14,485 bases of DNA, taken from assembly GCA_003021755.1 (NCBI GenBank), contig PXQZ01000054.1, positions 12,725 to 27,209 of the forward strand. Reading direction: 5' to 3'. Below are positions 1-6,367 of this stretch, in pieces. A model generated the notes under the pieces. The model worked only from the letters and a program-made list of their open reading frames with translations. It was not told the DNA's origin and did not search any database. The position numbers and the translations under genes are program-made. This stretch comes from Halobacteriales archaeon QH_8_67_36 (lineage in GTDB: Archaea; Halobacteriota; Halobacteria; Halobacteriales; Haloarculaceae). Every line of letters begins with the position of its first letter. Within the stretch, counting starts at the first letter, position 1.

Positions 1-189
1 GGAATATTTGGCATCATAGCAGTGGAACTGGGCGGCGAAACTGGGGCGAAGATAATCTTAGGCCTCCTTCTAGCGTTACCGATACTTCTCATACTGACAG
101 CCGTGCTTGCAAGTTTCGTTCTGGGGCTTGGTGACACAGCCCAGACACAGTATCTAGTGACGCCTATGTTGAACGTTATCACAGTATAA
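1..189 (+). CDS. C-terminal end of a membrane protein (5' end outside window)
   Basis: The first frame is open from base 1 to a TAA at 187-189 and encodes the last 62 residues of a protein. Roughly residues 18-43 of the fragment are a long hydrophobic stretch rich in Leu, Ile, Ala and Val, most simply one or two membrane helices. A short polar tail follows. The start lies to the left of the window. Codons such as ATA, TTA, AGT and ACA are common here, unlike the G/C-ending codons of the genes downstream, which suggests a relatively recent arrival or a different genomic context. No family can be recognised from this piece. Confidence that it is coding comes from the open frame and the coherent hydrophobic segment only. 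Confidence 0.55.
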   Translation, partial: GIFGIIAVELGGETGAKIILGLLLALPILLILTAVLASFVLGLGDTAQTQYLVTPMLNVITV

Positions 190-384
190 CTGGGAGCTTC
201 CGCCATCACGACTCAGGCGAGAACGGTTCTGTCTGGAGGCCGTCCTGTTACTAGACAGTTGCCGGCGTTCCATCCTATTCTCAGCCGCTTTCAGGGACAC
301 GCGAAGCGGCACTTCATACACCAGAGACAAGCAACTATTCAACATGGAGCTTAACGGTCGCTCTCTCATCAATGCCGCGCTGGC
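190..384. other. Intergenic stretch without a recognisable gene
   Basis: Between the truncated membrane protein and the end of the Nudix gene there are 195 bases with no convincing coding frame. A minus-strand frame at 154-372 is open, but its product is basic and Ser/Arg-rich, unlike haloarchaeal proteins. No clear hairpin with a T-tract was seen. Confidence 0.5.
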
Positions 385-819
385 TCAGTCCTCGGTATCG
401 TCCTCGCGGTCGTCCAGGAACTCGTGAGCCTGTTCCAGTATCTCGCGGGGGCCGTCCTGCGTGACGGTGTTGATGGCCTGCTCGTAGTCGCGCCACTGCA
501 GGTCGCGGTGCTCGGTCGACAGCTCTGCCGACGCTTCGAACGATTTCGCGACGAACAGATGCACCGTCTTGTGGATGGTGTTACCGTTCGCCTCGAACAC
601 GTAGTCGTAGTCTTCGCGGAACCCGTCCAAGAGCCGGAAATCGCCGATTCCGGCCTCCTCTTTCACTTCGCGTATGGCGGTCTGCTGGAGTTCCTCCTCG
701 CCCTCGACGCCCCCCTTGGGAAACTCCCAGTCCCCGGGTCGGCTCTTGAGCAGGAGGTACTCCCGCCGGCCACGCGTATCGCGAAAGAGGATGGCTCCCG
801 CGCTCGTGGCCTCTATCAT
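385..819 (-). CDS. Nudix hydrolase, Ap4A-hydrolase-like (144 aa)
   Basis: This is a single-domain Nudix hydrolase, which would cleave a nucleoside diphosphate linked to another group using Mg2+ in the cytoplasm. The Nudix box spans residues 36-58 and fits the consensus exactly: Gly36, five residues, Glu42, seven residues, then REVKEEAGI at 50-58. The segment DWEFPKGGVE just before it and the short length resemble the archaeal and bacterial diadenosine tetraphosphate hydrolase (MutT/Ap4A) group, so a role in clearing Ap4A or similar nucleotides is likely, but the substrate is inferred. The very acidic C-terminal end is typical of a halophile. The ATG at 819 is supported by a TATA-like box about 26 bases upstream, which implies a leaderless mRNA. 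It is divergent from the S10-like gene. Confidence 0.93.
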   Translation of the reverse strand: MIEATSAGAILFRDTRGRREYLLLKSRPGDWEFPKGGVEGEEELQQTAIREVKEEAGIGDFRLLDGFREDYDYVFEANGNTIHKTVHLFVAKSFEASAELSTEHRDLQWRDYEQAINTVTQDGPREILEQAHEFLDDREDDTED

Positions 820-840
820 TGTCCGATCTTACATCACGGG

Positions 841-850
841 TACTTAAGAG
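841..850 (-). promoter_or_regulatory. TATA-like box of the Nudix gene
   Basis: Read on the minus strand, CTCTTAAGTA is centred about 26 bases before the ATG at 819, the spacing expected of a haloarchaeal TATA box for a leaderless transcript. The core CTTAAG (843-848) is palindromic and could also serve the plus strand. Confidence 0.55.
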
Positions 851-1027
851 AATATCGGAGACGGGCTCCGCGGGCGAGCGGTCCTACAACGGGCGGAATC
901 GAGCGGCTATGGCCGGGACCGAAACTGTCCGCGGCGCTGCCGAGTAACAGTGAGTTACCGCGCGGTATCCCGTTCATAGGGCGGGTCCACGGGCGATCGG
1001 ACGGCGGGCTGTCGTCGCGCGAGCAAT

Positions 1028-1052
1028 GCCCGGCGAGAAAGGCCGGGCTTTT
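1028..1052 (+). terminator. Hairpin followed by T4, terminator-like
   Basis: GCCCGGC (1028-1034) and GCCGGGC (1042-1048) form a perfect 7-bp stem around a 7-base loop and are followed at once by TTTT (1049-1052). This is the shape of an intrinsic terminator, yet no gene precedes it on this strand. It ends 27 bases before the S10-like ATG, so the T-run also sits where that gene's TATA box would be. It may therefore be a terminator of a short unannotated RNA or a structure overlapping the S10-like promoter. Confidence 0.4.
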
Positions 1053-1078
1053 GGTCGTTGCCAGTCTTTTCACTTCCA

Positions 1079-1408
1079 ATGCCGTACGTCACGACTCTGA
1101 CCCTGACGAGTGGGGACCGCCACCGCCTCGACGACGTCGTGGCGGACATCAAGGCCCGTGCCGAGCGGAAAGGGGTAGAGCTGAAAGGCCCGCGCCCGAA
1201 ACAGCCACGGAAGCTTCGCGTCCCCCGGTCGAAGACGTTGGGGCCCGACGGCGGCCGCTTCGACCCCTGGAACTACACCGTCTACGAGCGGACCATCGAC
1301 ATCGTCGGGTACGAGGGGTTCGCCCGCGAGGTGACCGCCGAGGCGTTCCCGCCGGCGGTCCACGTCGAGGTCGACGTCGAACAGCAGACCCCGCCCGGCA
1401 GCGGATGA
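1079..1408 (+). CDS. Stand-alone uS10-family (S10-like) ribosomal protein paralogue (109 aa)
   Basis: The product has the uS10 fold signature. An N-terminal beta strand (residues 3-10) leads to a helix (14-32), then KGVELKGPRP (31-40), where S10 proteins have their conserved GVxLxGPxPLP turn, a basic strand KLRVPRSK (45-52), the exposed loop (53-65), and YTVYERTIDIVGY (66-78), matching the conserved MRxHKRLIDI region of S10. The canonical archaeal rpsJ lies beside the elongation factor 1-alpha gene, so this isolated copy should be the paralogue often labelled uS10/mL48-family in haloarchaea. Whether it binds ribosomes is unknown. The ATG at 1079 was chosen over an in-frame ATG at 1058 because S10 proteins start just before the first strand and because the T-run at 1049-1052 would lie about 28 bases upstream. 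A 76-bp palindromic repeat follows four bases after the stop. Confidence 0.85.
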   Translation: MPYVTTLTLTSGDRHRLDDVVADIKARAERKGVELKGPRPKQPRKLRVPRSKTLGPDGGRFDPWNYTVYERTIDIVGYEGFAREVTAEAFPPAVHVEVDVEQQTPPGSG

Positions 1409-1412
1409 CAAC

Positions 1413-1488
1413 ACTGGTGGCTGTAAGTTCGTAACAATATCCACCACCTCGTGGTGGCGAACTACTTCAGTTCGTTATAGTCACCAGT
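1413..1488. repeat. 76-bp palindromic repeat element, copy 1
   Basis: The element runs from ACTGGTGGCTGTAA to TTATAGTCACCAGT. Its ends are inverted repeats: 14 positions pair in RNA, two of them as G-U. The centre folds as CCACCAC-CTC-GTGGTGG (1441-1457). A second copy of identical length is at 8007-8082; by direct comparison 62 of 76 positions match. It begins four bases after the stop of the S10-like gene and ends 27 bases before the amidohydrolase ATG. No target-site duplication is visible. It could be a structured 3' end or terminator, a regulator site, or a small mobile palindromic unit. Confidence 0.8.
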
Positions 1489-1515
1489 AAAGTTCCTGCG
1501 TGCCCTCCACCCGGT

Positions 1516-2784
1516 ATGGACCAGCAACGACGTGAGCGGCTGACTGCCCTCCGCAGGGAGCTACACCGCCACCCCGAACCGGCGTGGTGTGAGTACTGGA
1601 CGACGAGTCGCATCGTCGAGGAGATAGCGCGAATCGGCGTCGACGAGGTGCGTGTCGGTCCCGACACGCTGGCGGCCGACGCACGGATGGCGGTCCCCGA
1701 CGAGGAAACGCTTCAGCAGTGGCGCGAGCGCGCTCGCGGGGCGGGCGCCCGCGAGGACGTACTCGACCAGTGTGTCGGCGGCTGCACCGGGGTGCTGGCG
1801 ACCGTCGAGCGCGGCGACGGGCCGACGGTCGCGCTCCGGGTGGACATCGACGCGCTGCCGATTACCGAAGCGGACGAGGCGACACACGCGCCGGCGGACG
1901 CGGGCTTTCGCTCGACCAACGAGGGGTACATGCACGCCTGCGGTCACGACGCCCACGCCGCCATCGGCATCGGCGTCCTCGAAACCGTCGCCGAGAGCGA
2001 CTTTTCAGGGACGTTCAAACTCCTCTTCCAGCCGGCCGAAGAGGTCGTAAGCGGCGGGCGAGCGGTCGCCCAGAGCGGCGTACTCGACGACGTGGACCAC
2101 CTGCTCGCGCTCCACATCGGACTGGACCACCCGACCGGCGAGGTGGTCGCGGGCGTGAACGGCTTCCTGGCGGTACGACAGTTCGAGGCGACCTTTCGGG
2201 GCGAGTCGGCCCACGCGGGCGGCCACCCGGCGGCGGGGCGGGACGCCGTTCAGGCGCTCGCGACGGCGGTCCAGAACCTCCACGCCATTCGCCGCCACGA
2301 AGACGGCGCGACCCGCGTCAACGCCGGTATCGTCTCCGGCGGGACGGGGACCAACGTCGTCCCCGAACGCGCGACCATCGAGGGCGAGGTTCGCGGCGAG
2401 ACGACCGAACTGATGGAGTACATGAGCGAGCGGGCGGACTCGGTCGTGGAACACGCCGCCGGGATGCACGGCTGCGAGGCGAACGTCGAGACGGTTGCGG
2501 AGGCCCCCAGTGCCGAGAGCGACGCGGATCTGGCCGACGTCGTCTACGCGGTGGCCGAGGGCGTCGACGGCGTCGACAGCATCCTGCACAGCGCGCCACT
2601 GGGCGGCAGCGAGGACGCTACCTACCTGATGGACCGCGTGCAGGACCACGGCGGACGCGCCAGCTTCGTCGGCGTCGGCACCGACCACCCCGGTGGCCAC
2701 CACACGCCGACCTTCGACGTGGACGAACGGTCGCTACGGATCGGGGTCGACGTACTGGCGGGCGCTATCGGGCGGTTGTGGTAA
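1516..2784 (+). CDS. M20-family amidohydrolase, AbgA-like (422 aa)
   Basis: This is a zinc-dependent M20D amidohydrolase. ELHRHPEPAW (15-24) is the usual N-terminal signature. Metal ligands expected for the family are visible: Cys142 and His144 in HACGHDAH, the Glu pair in QPAEE (175-176), His200 in ALHIG, and a C-terminal His in GGHHTPTFD (393-401). The dimerisation domain lies around 216-330. The segment AADARMAVPDEET (53-65) and GGCTGVLAT (88-96) match what I remember of AbgA, the p-aminobenzoyl-glutamate hydrolase subunit, better than IAA-amino-acid or hippurate hydrolases. Hydrolysis of p-aminobenzoyl-glutamate, a folate breakdown product, is therefore plausible but unproven; neither the AbgB partner nor the AbgT transporter is nearby. 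The start was chosen because translation from 1516 gives a complete N-terminus. A TTATAG inside the upstream repeat (1475-1480) may act as promoter. Confidence 0.92.
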   Translation: MDQQRRERLTALRRELHRHPEPAWCEYWTTSRIVEEIARIGVDEVRVGPDTLAADARMAVPDEETLQQWRERARGAGAREDVLDQCVGGCTGVLATVERGDGPTVALRVDIDALPITEADEATHAPADAGFRSTNEGYMHACGHDAHAAIGIGVLETVAESDFSGTFKLLFQPAEEVVSGGRAVAQSGVLDDVDHLLALHIGLDHPTGEVVAGVNGFLAVRQFEATFRGESAHAGGHPAAGRDAVQALATAVQNLHAIRRHEDGATRVNAGIVSGGTGTNVVPERATIEGEVRGETTELMEYMSERADSVVEHAAGMHGCEANVETVAEAPSAESDADLADVVYAVAEGVDGVDSILHSAPLGGSEDATYLMDRVQDHGGRASFVGVGTDHPGGHHTPTFDVDERSLRIGVDVLAGAIGRLW

Positions 2785-2809
2785 CGAGCGGCCCTGCTGG
2801 CGACACGCA

Positions 2810-2826
2810 CCGAACCGACGGTTCGG
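2810..2826. repeat. Perfect short inverted repeat after the amidohydrolase gene
   Basis: CCGAACCG-A-CGGTTCGG forms an 8-bp perfect stem around one base, 26 bases after the amidohydrolase stop. There is no T-tract directly behind it. It could contribute to transcript termination or protect the 3' end, or be a protein-binding dyad for the next gene 80 bases downstream. Confidence 0.45.
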
Positions 2827-2905
2827 TTGGTTCGGGTTCTCTCCGCCCGGAACGAACGCCAAGAGGCTTTCGCGGTGGCCACGTACCGCAAAACGTGACT
2901 ACGCA

Positions 2906-4204
2906 ATGCGCCTCATCCAGCTCGCGCTTCCCGAAGAGACCGTCCCGGGTATCGAACGAACACTGGAACGTGAGGAGATAGACTACTACTGTATCCCCGA
3001 GACTGACACCCCTAAGTACGATACGATCGTCAACTTCTCCGTCGAGACGCCCGAGGTCGAGCCGGTTCTAGACCGACTCTACGAGGCCGGCCTGAGCAGC
3101 GACGACCACGGTATCATCATCGACGTCGAGACCGACCTCTTCAAAGAGGTCCGACGCACCCGCGAATCCGACTCCAAGATGGGACCGAACGCCCGCATCG
3201 CGGACGCCGAACTCCGGGCGGAAGCGGACAACCAGATAATGGACCCACACTCGTTCGTCCAGATGACCGTCCTGAGCGCCCTCGTCGCGACCATCGGCCT
3301 GATTCTGGACTCGGCAGCCGTCATCATCGGTGCGATGGTCATCGCCCCCCTGCTCGGGCCCGCCCTGAGTTCCACCGTCGGGACCGTCCTCGACGACCAG
3401 GAGCTGTTCTGGAGAGGCATCCGCTATCAGCTCTTGGGCGTCGCCGTCTCCGTCGGGAGCGCCGCGCTGTTCGCCTGGTCGCTCCGGACGCTGTCGATAG
3501 CGCCGCCCGGACTGGCCGTCACCGACACCGCACAGATTGCGGAGCGGTTATCACCGGACATCCTCTCGCTCATCCTTGCGCTCGCGGCGGGCGCAGCGGG
3601 CGTGTTGAGCCTCGCGACGCGGACCAAAAGCGCCATTGTCGGCGTGATGATAGCGGCCGCGCTCGTCCCGCCCGCGGCGACGTCCGGGCTCGGTATCGCC
3701 TGGGGCTACCCTGTCGTCGCGACGGACGCGGCTATCCTCGTACTGGTGAACCTGCTCGCGGTCAACCTCGCCGGCCTGGCGGTGTTCTGGTATCTCGGCT
3801 ACCGCCCGCCGACGTGGCTCGGCGTCAGGCACGGTCGGAAGACGGTACTCAAACGGTCGACGGTCCTCCTGGTCGTCCTGCTCGCCGTCTCGGTCCCGCT
3901 GTGGGTGAACACGAATTCGAAGATTCAGGGGGCACAGCTGGAAGACCGGATCGAGACGAGCGTTCGTGACGCGGTCGACCAGCCGCGGTACGCCGACGTC
4001 GGGGTAGAGGCCGTGCGGGTTCGGACGGACCCGTCGGACATCACCCACGAGCCGGATCAAGCCGTCGTCGTCCTGGGCGTGCCTCCCGACGCACACTACC
4101 CGCAGCTATCGACGGTTGTCGGCGACGCGATCACCGCACAGACAGACCGGGATATCGTCGTCCGGGTGGAGTACGTCTACGTGGAAGAGTCCGCAACGAG
4201 CTAA
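2906..4204 (+). CDS. DUF389 / TIGR00341-family membrane protein (432 aa)
   Basis: The start MRLIQLALPEE and the layout are those of the TIGR00341/DUF389 family of unknown function. Residues 1-110 form a soluble domain that begins like an ACT/MgtC-type beta-alpha fold. The hallmark membrane core begins at about 117, with VLSALVATIGLILDSAAVI followed by IGAMVIAPLLGP (141-152), the most conserved segment. Further hydrophobic helices lie at about 174-193, 217-237, 243-263, 272-296 and 317-335, giving about seven. A second soluble domain (340-432) follows and is probably on the other side of the last helix. The frame is open upstream to 2693 but that part overlaps the amidohydrolase; the ATG at 2906 matches family N-termini. 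No TATA box is convincing. It is convergent with the reductase gene, with nine bases between stops. Confidence 0.92.
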   Translation: MRLIQLALPEETVPGIERTLEREEIDYYCIPETDTPKYDTIVNFSVETPEVEPVLDRLYEAGLSSDDHGIIIDVETDLFKEVRRTRESDSKMGPNARIADAELRAEADNQIMDPHSFVQMTVLSALVATIGLILDSAAVIIGAMVIAPLLGPALSSTVGTVLDDQELFWRGIRYQLLGVAVSVGSAALFAWSLRTLSIAPPGLAVTDTAQIAERLSPDILSLILALAAGAAGVLSLATRTKSAIVGVMIAAALVPPAATSGLGIAWGYPVVATDAAILVLVNLLAVNLAGLAVFWYLGYRPPTWLGVRHGRKTVLKRSTVLLVVLLAVSVPLWVNTNSKIQGAQLEDRIETSVRDAVDQPRYADVGVEAVRVRTDPSDITHEPDQAVVVLGVPPDAHYPQLSTVVGDAITAQTDRDIVVRVEYVYVEESATS

Positions 4205-4213
4205 CGCGCCCAG

Positions 4214-5587
4214 TCAGTACTTCGGCTCGGCGCCGGTGACCGCGTAGATGTCATCCATAATGGCGTCGCGTTTGCGCTGCCACGCCTCGAAGCCGCCGAT
4301 GTCGCTCGGGTAGGACTCGTAATGGTCGAGCAGCCGGTCGGCGGCCTTCTTCGTCCGGTAGAGGTCCCGGATGGTCCCCCAGTGGCCGACGCTCTTGACG
4401 GCCATCTTGAGTTTGAGCCCCAGCCCCACGTCGGTCGACCCGCCGTACAGCGCCTCGGCGAGTTTCTCGCCCGGGAGCGCGGCCAGCAGCGCCATCAGGT
4501 CGCCGACGTCGTAGGCGGTGGTGAAGATGTTGTAGATGTCGAGCGCAGCGTACCGGGCCCCGAAATGGTCCATCACGTTGACGTTGTACTCCCAGAGGGC
4601 CGCCTCGTCGTCGGTGCGGCCGTCCTCGATGGCCTCGATGGCCTGCTCGGCGGCGTAGGTCCCAGCGTAGGCCGCCCCGGCGATGCCGCCGCCGGTCGTG
4701 GGGTTGACGTGGCCCGCGGCGTCGCCGACGGCCATGTACCCCGGCGCGACCGCGGAGTCGTAGGGCCGTCGGGTGGGGAGTGCGGCGCCGAGTTTATCGG
4801 TGACCTCGGCGCCCTCGAACTCGGGGCGGGCCCGGAGGTCACGCTTGAGGTCGTCGACCAGTTCCATCGGCTCCTCGTTCATCTGGAACCCGAGGCCGGC
4901 GTTGATTTCGGTGTCCGTGCGCGGGAAGTACCAGAGGTAGCCCGCGGACCGCTCGGTCGGTTTGAACACCAGCGCGTCGTCCCACTCGACGGGGTCCTCG
5001 ACTTCGACTATCTCCCGGTAGGCCGAGCAGAACTGCGAGTAGCGGACGTTCGTGTCGAAGGTCGCCTCCTCGAAGTCCGTCTTGTCCTGTAGCAGGGAGA
5101 GCGCGCCGGCGCCGTCGACGACGATTTCGGCGTCGTAGGTGACGGGGTCGCCCTTGCGGATCGCTTCCAGCCCGGTGACGGTGCCGTCGTCGGTCTGGAC
5201 GACGTCTTGGACGACGGTGTCGTAGTGGAATTCGACGCCCGTGTCGGCGGCGCCCTCGATGAGACGGCGGCCGTACTCCCAGCGGTCGATGACGGCCAGT
5301 TCGCCCGGCACCGGAATCTCAAGCACCGTGTCCTCCTGTGGAATCTCGAAGCGGCCGTGGTCGACGTCCGTGTTGGTGAAGGCCGGTTCGAGCTTGGACT
5401 TCGGGATGGCTTCGGGGAAGTCACTGGCCCCCTTCAGCGCGTCCCCACAGGCGATGTGGCCCGCCTCCTCGGCGTCCTTGCGCTCGACGACGACGACGTC
5501 GTACCCCGCGTCGGCGACTGTCGCGGCGGCGTAACAGCCCGACGTCCCCGCCCCGACGACGGCCACGTCGTACCGGTGTGTGGTCAT
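4214..5587 (-). CDS. Geranylgeranyl-reductase-family FAD flavoprotein (457 aa)
   Basis: The protein belongs to the family that saturates isoprenoid chains of archaeal lipids or quinones (digeranylgeranylglycerophospholipid reductase and relatives). The N-terminal Rossmann motif VVGAGTSG (10-17) binds the ADP part of FAD. ACGDAL (46-51) carries the conserved Cys47. YLWYFP (217-222) fits the family motif YxWxFP, which lines the substrate site, and GDAAGHVNPTTGGGI (288-302) is the second FAD motif. The C-terminal 150 residues are helical and typical of the longer members. The frame is open upstream to 5644, but the ATG at 5587 puts the FAD motif at the normal distance from the start. It is one of two family members within 3.3 kb and need not be the main lipid reductase; a quinone or carotenoid-related substrate is also possible. 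Confidence 0.9.
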   Translation of the reverse strand: MTTHRYDVAVVGAGTSGCYAAATVADAGYDVVVVERKDAEEAGHIACGDALKGASDFPEAIPKSKLEPAFTNTDVDHGRFEIPQEDTVLEIPVPGELAVIDRWEYGRRLIEGAADTGVEFHYDTVVQDVVQTDDGTVTGLEAIRKGDPVTYDAEIVVDGAGALSLLQDKTDFEEATFDTNVRYSQFCSAYREIVEVEDPVEWDDALVFKPTERSAGYLWYFPRTDTEINAGLGFQMNEEPMELVDDLKRDLRARPEFEGAEVTDKLGAALPTRRPYDSAVAPGYMAVGDAAGHVNPTTGGGIAGAAYAGTYAAEQAIEAIEDGRTDDEAALWEYNVNVMDHFGARYAALDIYNIFTTAYDVGDLMALLAALPGEKLAEALYGGSTDVGLGLKLKMAVKSVGHWGTIRDLYRTKKAADRLLDHYESYPSDIGGFEAWQRKRDAIMDDIYAVTGAEPKY

Positions 5588-5649
5588 GCACGCTGGTGCA
5601 GTCCGGAGCGCAAAAATCGTTCCGACTACGCCCTTGTCGTCCAAGCGTC

Positions 5650-5820
5650 GGGAACGACACTGACGGCGGCCGCCGGGACGACTACACGCTCACCGTCCAC
5701 TCCGCGGCGCCCGAACGGGTCTACACCGCCGCCGGAGGCGGCTACGCGCTGTCGACGGACCGCGGCGAGACGTGGGCCGACGCCTACGACCAGGTGCCCC
5801 GCGGACTGGCGGTCGTTTAG
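5650..5820 (+). pseudogene. Remnant of an Asp-box (BNR-repeat) beta-propeller gene
   Basis: In this frame the sequence reads as about one and a half propeller blades: LTVHSAAPERVYTAAGGGYA, then STDRGETW, which is a clear Asp-box (SxDxGxTW), then a few residues and a TAG at 5818-5820. Haloarchaea carry full genes for such WD40/YVTN/BNR-type proteins with several blades. Here no start codon fits, the frame upstream runs into the promoter of the reductase gene, and the protein ends directly after the Asp-box. It is best read as the relic of a deleted gene. Its stop codon overlaps the stop of the opposite membrane-protein gene. Confidence 0.6.
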
Positions 5821-6203
5821 ACCGCTCCGCCGAGCAGGACGATGGGAGCGGTCGTCACGGCCGCCAGGGCCGCCGCGATAGCGAGGACTGTCACCGCCCG
5901 CTTGCGGTCGGCGGCGACAGCCTCGGCTTCGGCCACCGAGCCGGTCGTCCCACCCGACCCCGAGAGGTCGTAGCGGGCCAGCGCGCCGAAGGCCACGCAG
6001 AACCCATAGTAGTCCTGGACGAGCCCGGCCCAGCCGCCGAAGACGAACGGTGCGGTCGCCCACAGCGTCGTCGCCGGGGCCACGTCGAGCGCGACCGCGA
6101 GCACGACGGCAAGTGCGAGGCCGAACGACCCCACGCCCGAGCGCCGCCGGGCGCGACGCTGGTCGGCCCCGATGTTGCAGACGCCGGGCTGGTACTCTTT
6201 CAT
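5817..6203 (-). CDS. Small membrane protein, unknown function (128 aa)
   Basis: The product starts MKEYQPGVCNIG and has a short basic stretch (QRRARRRSG, 15-23), followed by hydrophobic segments at about 26-43, 45-62, possibly 64-77, and 103-127. The loop at 79-101 is polar. By the positive-inside rule the N-terminus should be cytoplasmic. The Cys-Asn-Ile-Gly motif followed by a run of Arg resembles small membrane proteins I have seen in other prokaryotes, but I cannot name the family. The codon usage is that of the neighbouring genes, and the frame lies outside any other gene, which supports expression. The ATG at 6203 is the only sensible start. It is transcribed toward the reductase gene on the same strand, with the Asp-box remnant between them. 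Confidence 0.7.
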   Translation of the reverse strand: MKEYQPGVCNIGADQRRARRRSGVGSFGLALAVVLAVALDVAPATTLWATAPFVFGGWAGLVQDYYGFCVAFGALARYDLSGSGGTTGSVAEAEAVAADRKRAVTVLAIAAALAAVTTAPIVLLGGAV

Positions 6204-6335
6204 GGGCGGCCGCTTTGACCCGAGCCCACAAAGCGGTGACGACGGCGGTACTGCCGGTCGTCGGCGCCGTCGTCGGCGGCTGGCCCAGTGGCGGGGCCAC
6301 CGGCGAAGCCGCCTGACAGCCGACGGAATCGAGAA

Positions 6336-6343
6336 GGTATTTG
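6336..6343 (+). promoter_or_regulatory. TATA-like box of the second reductase gene
   Basis: GGTATTTG is centred about 29 bases before the ATG at 6368, consistent with a haloarchaeal promoter and a leaderless or nearly leaderless mRNA. This also supports choosing 6368 over the in-frame codon at 6341. Confidence 0.45.
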
Positions 6344-6367
6344 CCCCCTGACACCCTCGTCGGCGAT

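Noticed and set aside
154..372. Minus-strand open frame of 72 residues in the left spacer
   Set aside because: The product is Arg/Ser-rich and basic, with no acidic bias or hydrophobic helix, overlaps the truncated membrane gene, and has no promoter-like sequence.
1409..1490. Target-site duplications at the 76-bp elements
   Set aside because: Flanks were compared at both copies (ACAAC...AAAGT and GTGAT...ATGAG) and no direct repeat of three or more bases was found, so recent transposition is not shown.
1719..2981. Long plus-strand open frame inside and beyond the amidohydrolase gene
   Set aside because: It is almost pure Arg/Gly/Pro, the typical out-of-frame translation of GC-rich haloarchaeal DNA.
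4322..5092. 256-residue plus-strand frame opposite the first reductase gene
   Set aside because: It is antisense to a gene with clear FAD and substrate motifs; Val/Gly/Asp-rich composition is what the complementary strand of such genes normally yields.
6237..6316. Short hydrophobic plus-strand tail (about 26 codons) before the second reductase
   Set aside because: It has no start or motif and could equally be chance translation; not enough to call a gene remnant.
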